A stretch of 64,000 nt of DNA, from assembly GCF_020215705.1 (NCBI RefSeq), contig NZ_JAIWNB010000001.1, positions 1-64,000 of the forward strand, read 5' to 3'. Positions 52,630 through 62,944 of the stretch are shown piece after piece. Both the position numbers and the translations under genes were made by a program. The DNA comes from Nonomuraea aurantiaca. Its GTDB lineage: Bacteria; Actinomycetota; Actinomycetes; Streptosporangiales; Streptosporangiaceae. Every line of letters begins with the position of its first letter. Position 1 is the first letter of the stretch. The notes under the pieces were generated by a model. The model did not search any database. It was not told the DNA's origin and saw only the letters and a program-made list of their open reading frames with translations.

Positions 52630-53639
52630 GACGCCTGCTCTGGCCGGTCGTCATCCTGGCCCTGCTGCTCCTCGTCAACGTGTTCTTCACCGCGAACTTC
52701 TTCTCGATCCAGATGCGCGACGGCCACCTCTACGGCAGCCTGATCGACATCCTGCGGTTCGGCGCCCCGCTCATCCTGGTCTCGCTCGGGATGACGCTGG
52801 TCATCGCGACCGGCGGCATCGACCTGTCGGTCGGCTCGGTGGTGGCGATCGCGGGGGCGCTGGCCTGCCTGCAGATCAGCGACGACGCCGGCGTGTTCAC
52901 CGCCGTGGCGCTGGCGCTCGGCCTGTCGGTGCTGCTCGGGGCATGGAACGGCCTGCTCGTCGCGGTCGTCGGCATTCAGCCGATCATCGCCACGCTGATC
53001 CTCATGGTAGCCGGGCGCGGCCTGGCCCAGCTGATCACCGACGGGCAGATCATCACCGTCAACAGCCCCTCGTACAAGGTCATCGGCGGCGGCTACTGGC
53101 TGACCGTGCCCTTCGGCATCCTGCTGGTCGTGGTGGTCCTGGCGATCACCGTGTTCCTCACCCGCAGGCTGGCCCTGGGCATGCTGATCGAGTCGGTCGG
53201 CGGCAACGCCGAGGCCAGCAGGCTCGCCGGGATCCGCTCGCGCGGCATCATCATCATGGTCTACGCCTTCGCCGCGCTCTGCGCCGGCGTCGCCGGGCTG
53301 ATGATCAGCTCGAACGTGTCCAGCGCCGACGGCAACAACGCCGGCCTCTGGGTCGAGCTCGACGCCATCCTGGCCGTGGTCATCGGCGGCACCTCGCTGT
53401 CGGGCGGACGCTTCTCGCTCGGCGGCACCGTGCTCGGCGCGCTGATCATCCAGACGCTGACCACGACCATCTACTCCATCGGGGTGCCGCCGGAGACCAC
53501 GCTGCTGTTCAAGGCGCTCGTGGTGACCGCGGTCTGCCTCATCCAATCGAAGTCGTTCCGCGAGAAGGTGTTCGGCGGTCGCCGCCGAGCCGTGCCGCCC
53601 AGCCCGGCGGCCGAGGAGAAGGTCCGGGTGACGGCATGA
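52626..53639 (+). CDS. Sugar ABC importer permease (CUT2, YtfT-like)
   Basis: A 337-residue permease with about eight to ten helices. The CUT2 motif GGIDLSVGSVVAIAGAL is near residues 60-76. The cytoplasmic loop NAEASRLAGIRSRGIIIMVY and VIGGTSLSGGRFSLGGTVLGA lie in the second half. The ATG overlaps the ATPase stop by 4 bases. It probably forms a heterodimer with the next permease, as in YtfT-YjfF. Confidence 0.93.
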
Positions 53640-54619
53640 CGACCGTGACGCTCAACGGCCTCAGGACGATCCCGGCCAAGTACGTGCCCGTCCTGGTGAC
53701 CGCCGGCCTGTTCGTGGCGATGTTCGTCGCGGGCGGCATCCGCTACGAGGGGTTCGCCAGCGGGCAGGTGATACTCAACGTCTTCATCGACAACGCCTTC
53801 CTGCTGGTCGTGGCCGTCGGCATGACGTTCGTGATCCTGGCCGGGGGGATCGACCTGTCGGTCGGCTCGGTGGTCGCGCTGTCCACGATGATCTCGGCGA
53901 GCCTGATGAAGGGGCCCGGGTGGCCGCCGTACCTGGTGATCCCGCTGGTGCTGCTCATCGGCGCCGCGCTGGGGCTGGTGATGGGGTACATCATCCACGC
54001 CTTCGACATCCAGCCGTTCATCGTCACGCTGGCCGGGATGTTCCTGGCCAGGGGGCTGTGCTACACGATCGGCACCGACTCGATCCCCATCGAGGACCCG
54101 ACGTTCACGGCGTTCGCGCAGACCAGGATCGACCTGTTCGCCGGCCTGTGGATCTCGCCGAGCGTGATCATCGCCGCGGTGGTGGTGCTCGTGGCGGCGT
54201 ACGTGCTGCACTACACGCGCCTGGGCCGCTCCGTCTACGCCACCGGGGGCAGCGAGCAGTCCGCGCTGCTCATGGGCCTGCCCGTGGCCCGGACGAAAAT
54301 CACGGTCTACACGGTCAGCGGGTTCTGCTCGGCGCTCGGCGGGGTGCTGCTGTCGTTCTACATGCTGTCGGGCTATGGGCTGCACGCCGTCGGCATGGAG
54401 CTCGACGCCATCGCGGCCGTCGTCATCGGCGGCACGCTGCTGACCGGCGGCTCGGGGTTCCTGCTCGGCACCGTCCTGGGCGTGCTCGTGCTGGGCCTGA
54501 TCCAGACGGTCATCAGCTTCGAGGGCACGCTGAGCTCCTGGTGGACCAAGATATTCATCGGACTTCTGCTCTTCGTCTTCATCCTGCTCCAGCGCCTGTT
54601 CTCAGCCCGCCGGACCTGA
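53636..54619 (+). CDS. Sugar ABC importer permease (CUT2, YjfF-like)
   Basis: A 327-residue permease with the same motifs as its partner (GGIDLSVGSVVALSTMI, GGSEQSALLMGLPVARTKI, VIGGTLLTGGSGFLLGTVLG). The N-terminal extension TLNGLRTIPAKYVPVL is typical of YjfF. ATGA overlap with the preceding gene. Last gene of the transport module, followed by a hairpin before araB. Confidence 0.93.
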   Translation: MTTVTLNGLRTIPAKYVPVLVTAGLFVAMFVAGGIRYEGFASGQVILNVFIDNAFLLVVAVGMTFVILAGGIDLSVGSVVALSTMISASLMKGPGWPPYLVIPLVLLIGAALGLVMGYIIHAFDIQPFIVTLAGMFLARGLCYTIGTDSIPIEDPTFTAFAQTRIDLFAGLWISPSVIIAAVVVLVAAYVLHYTRLGRSVYATGGSEQSALLMGLPVARTKITVYTVSGFCSALGGVLLSFYMLSGYGLHAVGMELDAIAAVVIGGTLLTGGSGFLLGTVLGVLVLGLIQTVISFEGTLSSWWTKIFIGLLLFVFILLQRLFSARRT

Positions 54620-54622
54620 CCT

Positions 54623-54646
54623 CCGGTACGGCCTCCGCCGTACCGG
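54623..54646 (+). terminator. Hairpin between transporter genes and araB
   Basis: A 9-base perfect stem CCGGTACGG/CCGTACCGG with a 6-base loop in the 42-base gap. It may reduce read-through from the transporter genes or define a processing site. GGGAGA, the ribosome site of araB, follows. Confidence 0.6.
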
Positions 54647-54660
54647 ATATAGGGAGAATG

Positions 54661-54674
54661 TGTGAACGCTAACA
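54661..54674. promoter_or_regulatory. AraR-like operator across the araB start codon
   Basis: TGTGAACGCTAACA, two mismatches to the palindrome TGTTAGCGCTAACA. It starts one base before the GTG of araB, so codons 1-4 are part of the operator. The sequence MNANNN at the protein start may be shaped by this. Confidence 0.7.
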
Positions 54675-56311
54675 ACAACACATACGTGATTGGTGTCGAC
54701 TTCGGCACGCTGTCCGGCCGCGCCGTGGTGGTGCGGGTGGAGGACGGCGCCGAGGTCGGCACCGCCGTGCACGAGTACGCCCACCGCGTCATCGAGGACC
54801 GGCTGCCCGGCTCCGAGGTCCGGCTGGGACCCGACTGGGCGCTGCAGTCCCCGCAGGATTGGCTGGACGTGCTGCGCACCGCGGTGCCCGAGGCCGTGGC
54901 CGCGGCCGGGATCGACCCGGCGCAGGTCGTCGGGCTCGGCACCGACTTCACCGCGTGCACGGTGCTGCCGACCACCTCCGACGGCACGCCGCTCGCCTTC
55001 CAGACGCCCGAGCGGCCGCACGCCTGGCCCAAGCTGTGGAAGCACCACGCGGCGCAGGCGCACGCCGACCGGATCAACGAGCTGGCCGCCCGGCGCGGGG
55101 AGAGCTGGCTGCCGCGCTACGGCGGCAAGATCTCCTCGGAGTGGGAGTTCGCCAAGGGCCTTCAGATGCTCGAAGAGGACCCGGAGACCTACGGGCGGGC
55201 CGAGCGGTGGATCGAGGCGGCCGACTGGATCATCTGGCAGCTCACCGGGGTCGAGACGCGCAACGTCTGCACCGCCGGATACAAAGGGATTTTTCAGGAT
55301 GGGGGCTATCCGTCTGAGGACTTCCTCGCCGCCCTCAACCCCGGCTTTTCCGGATTTGTCGACAAATTGGGGCATGAGCTGGCTCCGCTGGGCGGGCTCG
55401 CCGGGCGGCTGACCGCGCAGGCCGCCGAGTGGACCAAGCTGCCCGAGGGCATCGCGATCGCGGTCGGCAACGTCGACGCGCACGTCACCTCCGCCGCGGC
55501 CGACGCGGTCCGGCCCGGCCAGATGGTCGCCATCATGGGCACCTCCACCTGCCACGTGATGCCGTCCGACCAGCTCGCCGAGGTGCCCGGCATGTGCGGG
55601 GTGGTCCAGGACGGGATCGTTCCGGGACTGTGGGGATACGAGGCGGGACAGTCGGGTGTGGGCGACATCTTCGCCTGGTTCGTCGACAACGCAGTGCCCA
55701 CCTCGTACGCGCGGCTCGCGGCGGACCGGGGGCAGTCGGTGCACGACTACCTGACCGAGCTGGCCGCCGCGCAGCGGGTCGGGCAGCACGGCCTGGTCGC
55801 GCTCGACTGGCACAACGGCAACCGCTCGGTGCTGGTCGACCACGACCTGTCCGGCGTGGTCGTCGGCCAGACCCTGGCCACCAAGCCCGAGGACGTCTAC
55901 CGCGCGCTCATCGAGGCCACCGCGTTCGGCGCCCGGGTGATCGTCGAGACATTCGAGGCGTCGGGCGTGCCGGTGACGGAGTTCGTGGTGGCCGGCGGCC
56001 TGCTGAAGAACCGCTTCCTCATGCAGGTCTACGCCGACGTGCTGCGCCGGCCGCTCTCGATCATCGACTCCGAGCAGGGCCCCGCCCTCGGCTCGGCGAT
56101 CCACGCGGCCGTCGCGGCGGGCGCGTACGACGACATCCAGCAGGCCGCGGCCGTGATGGGCGCGCGGCAGGAGAACGCCTACGTGCCCGACGCGGACCGG
56201 GCCGACGCCTACGACCGGCTCTACGCCGAATACCGCACGCTGCACGACTACTTCGGGGATGGACGAATGCTGCACACGCTACGCGCGATCAGGAACGAGG
56301 CCCGCTCATGA
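54662..56311 (+). CDS. araB: Ribulokinase
   Basis: A 549-residue FGGY-family kinase phosphorylating L-ribulose to L-ribulose 5-phosphate in the L-arabinose pathway. The N-terminal phosphate motif is VIGVDFGTLSGRAVVV. The substrate region is LGTDFTACTVLP, with WPKLWKHHAAQAHADRINELA. The adenosine region is EFVVAGGLLKNRFLMQVYADVL. Length fits AraB. The stop overlaps the ATG of araD (ATGA). The start codon lies within an operator. Confidence 0.95.
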   Translation: MNANNNTYVIGVDFGTLSGRAVVVRVEDGAEVGTAVHEYAHRVIEDRLPGSEVRLGPDWALQSPQDWLDVLRTAVPEAVAAAGIDPAQVVGLGTDFTACTVLPTTSDGTPLAFQTPERPHAWPKLWKHHAAQAHADRINELAARRGESWLPRYGGKISSEWEFAKGLQMLEEDPETYGRAERWIEAADWIIWQLTGVETRNVCTAGYKGIFQDGGYPSEDFLAALNPGFSGFVDKLGHELAPLGGLAGRLTAQAAEWTKLPEGIAIAVGNVDAHVTSAAADAVRPGQMVAIMGTSTCHVMPSDQLAEVPGMCGVVQDGIVPGLWGYEAGQSGVGDIFAWFVDNAVPTSYARLAADRGQSVHDYLTELAAAQRVGQHGLVALDWHNGNRSVLVDHDLSGVVVGQTLATKPEDVYRALIEATAFGARVIVETFEASGVPVTEFVVAGGLLKNRFLMQVYADVLRRPLSIIDSEQGPALGSAIHAAVAAGAYDDIQQAAAVMGARQENAYVPDADRADAYDRLYAEYRTLHDYFGDGRMLHTLRAIRNEARS

Positions 56312-56970
56312 CCGAGGCCATGCGGAAGACGGTCTGCGACCTGCACGCCGAGCTGGTGCGCAACAACCTCGTCGCCTGGACCGCCGGGAACGTCTCCGGC
56401 CGGGTCCCCGGTGAGGACCTGTTCGTCATCAAGCCGTCCGGGGTCACCTACGACGAGCTGACGCCGGAGAACATGGTCGTCTGCGACCTCGACGGCAACC
56501 TGGTGGCCGGCGAGCACGCGCCGTCCAGCGACACCGCCGCGCACGCCTACGTCTATCGCGCCATGCCGGAGGTGAACGGGGTGGTGCACACCCACTCCAC
56601 CTACGCCTCCGCCTGGGCGGCGCGCGGCGAGGCCATCCCGTGCGTGCTGACCGCCATGGCCGACGAGTTCGGCGGCGAGATCCCGGTCGGGCCGTTCGCG
56701 CTGATCGGCGACGACTCCATCGGCCAGGGCATCGTGAAGACGCTCAAGGGGCACCGCTCGCGGGCCGTGCTGATGCAGAACCACGGCGTCTTCACCATCG
56801 GCCCGACCCCCAAGGCGGCGGTCAAGGCCGCGGTGATGTGCGAGGACGTCGCCCGTACCGTGCACGTGGCCCGGCAGCTCGGCGAGCCGCTGGCCATCGC
56901 TCAGGACGACATCGACCGCCTGTACGACCGCTATCAGAACGTCTACGGACAACAGAGGAGCCCGCGTTGA
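56308..56970 (+). CDS. araD: L-ribulose-5-phosphate 4-epimerase
   Basis: A 220-residue class II aldolase-fold enzyme converting L-ribulose 5-phosphate to D-xylulose 5-phosphate. [22 protein letters not shown] marks the substrate phosphate site. The zinc histidines are in [16 protein letters not shown], with a later His in [11 protein letters not shown]. The ATG overlaps the araB stop, and the TGA overlaps the TTG start of araA. Order B-D-A, all coupled. Confidence 0.95.
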   Translation: MTEAMRKTVCDLHAELVRNNLVAWTAGNVSGRVPGEDLFVIKPSGVTYDELTPENMVVCDLDGNLVAGEHAPSSDTAAHAYVYRAMPEVNGVVHTHSTYASAWAARGEAIPCVLTAMADEFGGEIPVGPFALIGDDSIGQGIVKTLKGHRSRAVLMQNHGVFTIGPTPKAAVKAAVMCEDVARTVHVARQLGEPLAIAQDDIDRLYDRYQNVYGQQRSPR

Positions 56971-58421
56971 ACATCTGGTTTCTGACCGGCAGCCAGGGAC
57001 TGTACGGCGAGGACACGCTGCGCCAGGTCGCCGAGCAGTCGCAGCGGATCGCCGCGGCGCTCCCGGTGCCCGTCGAGTGGAAGCCCGTGCTCACCGACGC
57101 GGCCGCGATCAGGCGGGTGATGCTGGAGGCCAACGCCGACGACTCGTGCGCCGGCGTGATCGCGTGGATGCACACCTTCTCCCCGGCCAAGATGTGGATC
57201 GCCGGGCTGGACACGCTGCGCAAGCCGCTGCTGCACCTGCACACGCAGGCCAACGTGGAGCTGCCGTGGAGCTCCATCGACATGGACTTCATGAACCTCA
57301 ACCAGGCCGCGCACGGCGACCGCGAGTTCGGCCACATCCAGACCCGGCTGGGCGTGCCACGCAAGACCGTGGCCGGGCACGTCAGCGACCCGTTCGTGGC
57401 CGACCGGGTGCTCGCCTGGTCGCGCGCGGCGGCGGGCCTGGCAGAGGTGCGTACGCTCAAGCTCGCCAGGTTCGGCGACAACATGCGCGACGTGGCCGTC
57501 ACCGAGGGCGACAAGGTCGAGGCGCAGCTCCGCTTCGGTGTCTCGGTCAACACCTACGGCGTCAACGAGCTGGTCGAGGCCGTGGACGCCGCCTCCGACG
57601 CGGACGTGACGGCGCTGGTCAAGGAGTACGCGGAGCTCTACCGGGTGGCGCCGGAGCTGCTGGGCGAGCGGAACGAGTCGCTGCGCTACGCCGCCAGGAT
57701 CGAGCTGGGCCTGCGCGGCTTCCTGGAGGCGGGTGGGTTCCGCGCGTTCACCACGAACTTCGAGGACCTCGGCGGGCTGCGCCAGCTCCCCGGCCTGGCC
57801 GTGCAGCGGCTGATGGCCGACGGGTACGGCTTCGGCGGCGAGGGCGACTGGAAGACCTCGGTGCTCCTGCGCACCCTCAAGGCCATGGCGCCGGGCGGCA
57901 CCTCGTTCATGGAGGACTACACCTACAACATGACGCCGGGCGAGGAGCTCATCCTCGGCGCGCACATGCTGGAGGTCTGCCCGTCGATCGCCACGGGCAC
58001 CCCGTCGTGCGAGATCCACCCGCTGGGCATCGGCGGCCGGGAGGACCCGGTGCGGCTGGTGTTCGACGCCGAGCCGGGTCCCGGCGTCGTCATCGGGCTG
58101 GCCGACATGGGGGACCGGTTCCGCCTGGTGGCCAACGAGATCGACATCGTCGCGCCGCCGCACCCGCTGCCCAACCTGCCGGTGGCGCGCGCGGTCTGGC
58201 GGCCCCGGCCGAACCTGCGTACCTCCGCCGAGGCCTGGCTGACCGCGGGCGCGCCGCACCACACCGTGCTCTCGACGGCGGTGGGCACCGAGGAGCTGAC
58301 CGACCTGGCCGACATGCTCGGCGTCGAGCTGCTGGTCATCGACGCGGACACGACGGCCCGGAGCTTCGCCAAGGAACTGCGCTGGAACCAGGCGTACTAC
58401 CGGCTGGCGCAGGGCTTCTAG
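56967..58421 (+). CDS. araA: L-arabinose isomerase
   Basis: A 484-residue enzyme converting L-arabinose to L-ribulose. Conserved stretches are VWFLTGSQ-like [70 protein letters not shown] and FMEDYTYN. These include the metal-ligand glutamates and histidines of the family. The rare TTG start overlaps the araD stop (TTGA) and has CAGAGGAG eight bases before it. It ends 4 bases inside the convergent gene. Confidence 0.96.
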   Translation: MNIWFLTGSQGLYGEDTLRQVAEQSQRIAAALPVPVEWKPVLTDAAAIRRVMLEANADDSCAGVIAWMHTFSPAKMWIAGLDTLRKPLLHLHTQANVELPWSSIDMDFMNLNQAAHGDREFGHIQTRLGVPRKTVAGHVSDPFVADRVLAWSRAAAGLAEVRTLKLARFGDNMRDVAVTEGDKVEAQLRFGVSVNTYGVNELVEAVDAASDADVTALVKEYAELYRVAPELLGERNESLRYAARIELGLRGFLEAGGFRAFTTNFEDLGGLRQLPGLAVQRLMADGYGFGGEGDWKTSVLLRTLKAMAPGGTSFMEDYTYNMTPGEELILGAHMLEVCPSIATGTPSCEIHPLGIGGREDPVRLVFDAEPGPGVVIGLADMGDRFRLVANEIDIVAPPHPLPNLPVARAVWRPRPNLRTSAEAWLTAGAPHHTVLSTAVGTEELTDLADMLGVELLVIDADTTARSFAKELRWNQAYYRLAQGF

Positions 58422-58771
58422 TCGCCCTTGGGGGTTTCGTCAGGTGGCTTCGGGGCGTTCCTGCGCTGTTCCTCGGCCCGCTCGCGGAGGCGGCGCAGGA
58501 ACTCCTCGTCGTCGTCGGGGTTGGTCGCGGCCGGCCGCTGCGGCCGGTCGTACTCGGGGTAGCCGGTCGGCCGCGCCGCCGGGAGCGCCTGCGGCCGCCC
58601 GGCCACCAGCCAGACGATGGAGCCGACCAGCGGGAACAGCAGCACGACGAGCACCCAGAGGATCTTCGGCAGGTTGCGGCACGCCTCTTCGGGCGTGGTG
58701 ATCGCGTCGAACAGGCAGTACAGCCAGAGCACGAGCGTGGCCAGACCGAGGGCCTCGGACAGGTAGAGCAC
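58418..58771 (-). CDS. Small PLDc_N-domain membrane protein
   Basis: A 117-residue protein with two helices at about 6-25 and 39-60 in the phospholipase D N-terminal (PLDc_N) pattern ([46 protein letters not shown] split by a loop). A charged tail rich in Arg and Glu follows. The GTG at 58771 is supported by GAGGAG six bases upstream; a longer frame reaches 58912 but has no such site. Function unknown. Convergent with araA. Confidence 0.8.
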   Translation of the reverse strand: MLYLSEALGLATLVLWLYCLFDAITTPEEACRNLPKILWVLVVLLFPLVGSIVWLVAGRPQALPAARPTGYPEYDRPQRPAATNPDDDEEFLRRLRERAEEQRRNAPKPPDETPKGD

Positions 58772-58859
58772 AAAATTCTCCTCGGCGGCGCCCGGAGCGC
58801 CTTTGTCGTCGGCGCTTTCGTCGGCGGCACCCGAAACTAGCGCCCCCTCGCGGCGCTGA

Positions 58860-60086
<1,227 letters not shown>

Positions 60087-60122
60087 CCGCATCTGACAGG
60101 TATGACCCGCACCATGGGACGC

Positions 60123-60515
60123 ATGACAGCCAAGGGAAGCTTCGACACCGCCGACTGGACCCCCCAGCCTCCGTACGAGGAGGGCGACGGCGTGTCGCTC
60201 GCCCACGTCACCCTGGGCAAGACCTTCCACGGCGACCTGACCGGCACCAGCGTGGTCAGCATGATCATGGCGTTGACCCCGGTCGCGGACTCCCGTGCGT
60301 ACGTGGCGATGGAGCGGGTCGTGGGCACGTTGGAGGGGCGGTCGGGCAGCTTCGTCCTGCAGCACTTCGCGGCGGGCGACCGGGGCGAGCAGTCACTGCG
60401 CGTCTCGGTCGTCCCGGACTCCGGCACCGGCGGGCTGAGCGGCCTCAGGGGGGAGATGGACATCCTCATCGCCCCTGACGGCTCGCATTCGTACGTCTTC
60501 GACTACCGGCTCTGA
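60123..60515 (+). CDS. DUF3224 domain protein
   Basis: A 130-residue beta-barrel protein. Conserved parts are TAKGSFDTADWTPQPP, LGKTFHGDLTG, ERVVGTLEGRSGSFVLQHFA and the end GEMDI-IAPDGSHSYVFDY. This is close to allene-oxide-cyclase-like DUF3224; function unknown. Two in-frame ATGs at 60102 and 60114 are alternatives, but the conserved domain begins at 60123. It overlaps the convergent membrane-protein gene by 13 bases. Confidence 0.82.
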   Translation: MTAKGSFDTADWTPQPPYEEGDGVSLAHVTLGKTFHGDLTGTSVVSMIMALTPVADSRAYVAMERVVGTLEGRSGSFVLQHFAAGDRGEQSLRVSVVPDSGTGGLSGLRGEMDILIAPDGSHSYVFDYRL

Positions 60516-61477
60516 GGATCGGGCGCGTTTGTGGCGACGCGGCGGGCGGCGAACGCGAGCAGGACCAGCGCGCCGAGGCCGAACACGATGTGGCTGAGCA
60601 GGTTGATCAGGGGAGTCGCCGGCACGAGCGGGCCGGAGAAGAAGGCGTGCCACACGTAGGTCAGCAGTGCGCCGCCGGCCAGTGCCATCCGGTGCCTGCC
60701 GTCCCATCCGCGCCGGGCCGACCAGAACAGGGCCAGGGCGGTCATCCCCACCTCGACCCCGGCCAGCAGCGCGGTCCCCAGCGCGACCTGGTCGCCGAGC
60801 AGGAGCTTCGGCGCCTCGAACAGCACGCCCGCCACCAGCGTCACCGCGAGGACCAGCCAGGGCGCGGGCGCCTCGGCCGCCCGGCCGCCGTTGGTCCCGC
60901 GGGGCAGGCGGAAGGCCAGCACGACGAGTGCCACCACGATCACCACGATGGACACCAGCTGCGGCACGGACGCCAGGAAGTGCCCGTTCATGTAGCTGAT
61001 CACCGTCGTCAGGGCCGCGCCCAGCACGGCCAGCACGGCGGTGACCGCCAGCCCGACCTTGCCGAGCCACGGCGTGGTGCGGCGCGCACCGGTCAGCTCC
61101 TCGGTCAGCGCGATGGGCACGCTCATGCTCCACACGGTGTGCAGCGCCAGCACGAACAGCGTCCACGGCACCCCGATCCCCAAGGCCGGCACGAACCCGG
61201 GATCGAGCAGCCGCAGACCGGCGTAATTGGGGTTGAACAGCGACATCGTCATGATCCCTTCCTCGAACACCCCGTAGGCGAGGGACATGAGCACGATGCC
61301 CGGCCAGCCGATCCCCGCCCTGCGCGCCACCTCGCGGATCAGCAGCGCGGCGCCGCCGTACGTGGGAGCGAGCAGCACCAGGAAGGGCAGCGAGGTGAGC
61401 GGGAAGTCGCCGAGCAGGAACTCGGCCACGAGCGGGGACAGGAGGGCGAGCCCTAAGGCAGGCAGGATTCGTCGCAT
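60503..61477 (-). CDS. Multi-helix membrane protein
   Basis: A 324-residue protein with about nine hydrophobic segments. A conserved-looking YGVFEEGIMTMSLFNPNYAG and a later YVWHAFFSGPLVP are present. The double Glu within a helix recalls CPBP-type intramembrane proteases, but the further His/Asn motifs are not clear, so the assignment remains open. It shares the 73-base gap 61478-61550 with the TetR fragment. Overlaps the DUF3224 gene tail to tail. Confidence 0.7.
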   Translation of the reverse strand: MRRILPALGLALLSPLVAEFLLGDFPLTSLPFLVLLAPTYGGAALLIREVARRAGIGWPGIVLMSLAYGVFEEGIMTMSLFNPNYAGLRLLDPGFVPALGIGVPWTLFVLALHTVWSMSVPIALTEELTGARRTTPWLGKVGLAVTAVLAVLGAALTTVISYMNGHFLASVPQLVSIVVIVVALVVLAFRLPRGTNGGRAAEAPAPWLVLAVTLVAGVLFEAPKLLLGDQVALGTALLAGVEVGMTALALFWSARRGWDGRHRMALAGGALLTYVWHAFFSGPLVPATPLINLLSHIVFGLGALVLLAFAARRVATNAPDPQSR

Positions 61478-61584
61478 GCCACCGATCCTTCCGAGAACCA
61501 GACGTGAGGGGAGGTGCCATCCATCCTGACCTTGCTATGACAATCGTCCTATGACGGCCCTTTGGGTCAAAGGGGCTCTCCCAG

Positions 61585-61788
61585 GTGTTCGTCGCCGGGC
61601 CGGCCGTGGTGGAGGCGCTGAAGGCGGAGATCGCCGTGCGGCTGGAGGCGGTCAGGTCGCCGTTCAGGACGGCGGAGGCGTTCTTCATCATGGCCAACTC
61701 GCGCGTGGCGCAGGCCGACGCGAGCCGGTGGCGGCGCCACTTCACGCTCATGCTCGACGCCCTGAGGCCCGCGCCGCCGGCCGGTTAG
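61585..61788 (+). pseudogene. C-terminal fragment of a TetR-type regulator
   Basis: 67 codons encode a helical sequence (VVEALKAEIAVRLEA, RTAEAFFIMANSRVAQADASRWRRHFTLMLDALRP) resembling the last two helices of a TetR ligand-binding domain. The N-terminal DNA-binding domain is absent; the frame upstream closes at a TGA at 61552. It ends 4 bases inside the convergent hemerythrin gene. It is probably a truncated gene, though a small independent protein cannot be excluded. Confidence 0.5.
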
Positions 61789-62195
61789 AGCCCCTCGGGG
61801 AAGTCGGTCATCGCGTTGAGCAGCGGTACCAACTGCTCCTCCTCGTAGTTGAGGTGCGCCTCCAGTTCGCGGGACAGCTGATCGAGCTCGGCGCCGACGT
61901 CGCCCTCACCGGGGAGTTCGCGGATCCGCGCGAGCAGCCGCGCCACCACCTGGTGCTCGGCCCGCAGCCGGGCCAGTACCTCTGTCAGCGCGGGATGCGC
62001 GCCCGCCAGGTGCGGGAACAGGACGCCGTCCTCGCCGGTGTGATGGGCGTGCAGCGCGTCGCAGAACGTCAGGCAGTGCTCCCGCAGCTCGGGCCGCGAG
62101 CCGGGTGCCCGCCGCAGCGCCGCGAGCTCCCGCCGGAAGCCGTCGTGCAGTTTCACCAGCTCGTCACCCATGGCGATGAGTCGTTCGTCGCTCAT
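61785..62195 (-). CDS. Hemerythrin HHE-domain protein
   Basis: A 136-residue four-helix protein with the His/Glu ligands of a diiron site: LHDGFRREL, HAHHTGEDGVLFPHL and AEHQVVARLL, then LEAHLNYEEEQLVPLL. Such proteins bind oxygen, nitric oxide or iron, or act as sensors. It is divergent from a TetR regulator, with a palindrome between the two start codons, so regulation by that repressor is likely. Confidence 0.9.
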   Translation of the reverse strand: MSDERLIAMGDELVKLHDGFRRELAALRRAPGSRPELREHCLTFCDALHAHHTGEDGVLFPHLAGAHPALTEVLARLRAEHQVVARLLARIRELPGEGDVGAELDQLSRELEAHLNYEEEQLVPLLNAMTDFPEGL

Positions 62196-62216
62196 GTCAT
62201 GCCCTCCCTAAGTTTT

Positions 62217-62228
62217 TATACGCGTATA
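62217..62228. promoter_or_regulatory. Palindromic operator between hemerythrin and TetR genes
   Basis: TATACGCGTATA, a perfect 12-base palindrome in a T-rich/A-rich context that extends the symmetry (CTA..TTT to the left, AAAGTAG to the right). It lies in the 50-base divergent gap, the usual place of a TetR operator. Confidence 0.75.
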
Positions 62229-62245
62229 GAAAGTAGCATGACAGG

Positions 62246-62944
62246 ATGCCCGCACGTACTGGACGGCCGCCCAAGATCTCCAGGGCGGACATCGTGTCCG
62301 CCGCCCACCGGCTCATCGAGGCCGAGGGGACGGAGAGCCTGACGATGCGCAGGCTGGCCCGCGAGGTCGGCGCCACGCCGATGGCCCTCTACCACCACGT
62401 GCACGACAAGGAGGAGCTCCTTCTGCTGCTGCTCGACGACTACGCGGCGGCGATGCCCCGGCCCGAGCTCCCGGACGAGCCGGGCGAGCGGATGGCCGCG
62501 GCGGCCCTCGCCATGCACGAGGCGCTGGCGGGCGTCCCGTGGATCGTGGACGTCCTCAGGGCGGACGACCTGCTCTCGGTCAACGCGCTGTGGTACCCGG
62601 AGACGATCATCGATGCGGCCGTACGCGCCGGGCTGCCGCTGGAGCGGGCCGTGGCCGCGTACCGGATCATCTGGCACTACACGGCGGGGGAGATCACCGC
62701 GCGGGCGGCGGCGCTGCGCAGGCGGGGGGAGGGCAGGCCGACGTACCGGCGGCAGGTGTTCGCCACGCTCGACGCCGAGGCGTTGCCGCGCCTCGCGGAG
62801 GTGGGCGGGCGGTGGGAGGAGCTCACCGCGCGCGACACCTACGGCGAGGGGCTGCGCGCTCTCGTGGCCGGGCTGCTGCTAAATGGATTGGCCACGGGGC
62901 GATCGTTCGTGAAACGGTCTGGGTCTGATGATCAGATGGACTGA
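62246..62944 (+). CDS. TetR/AcrR family regulator (TetR_C_1 type)
   Basis: A 232-residue repressor. The DNA-binding domain is ISRADIVSAAHRLIEAEGTESLTMRRLAREVGATPMALYHHVHDKEELL in parts over about 11-59, with the ALYHHV recognition helix. The C-terminal domain is of the tetracycline-repressor C-terminal kind. It probably represses the divergent hemerythrin gene through TATACGCGTATA. Its end overlaps the start of the methyltransferase gene by 17 bases. Confidence 0.92.
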   Translation: MPARTGRPPKISRADIVSAAHRLIEAEGTESLTMRRLAREVGATPMALYHHVHDKEELLLLLLDDYAAAMPRPELPDEPGERMAAAALAMHEALAGVPWIVDVLRADDLLSVNALWYPETIIDAAVRAGLPLERAVAAYRIIWHYTAGEITARAAALRRRGEGRPTYRRQVFATLDAEALPRLAEVGGRWEELTARDTYGEGLRALVAGLLLNGLATGRSFVKRSGSDDQMD

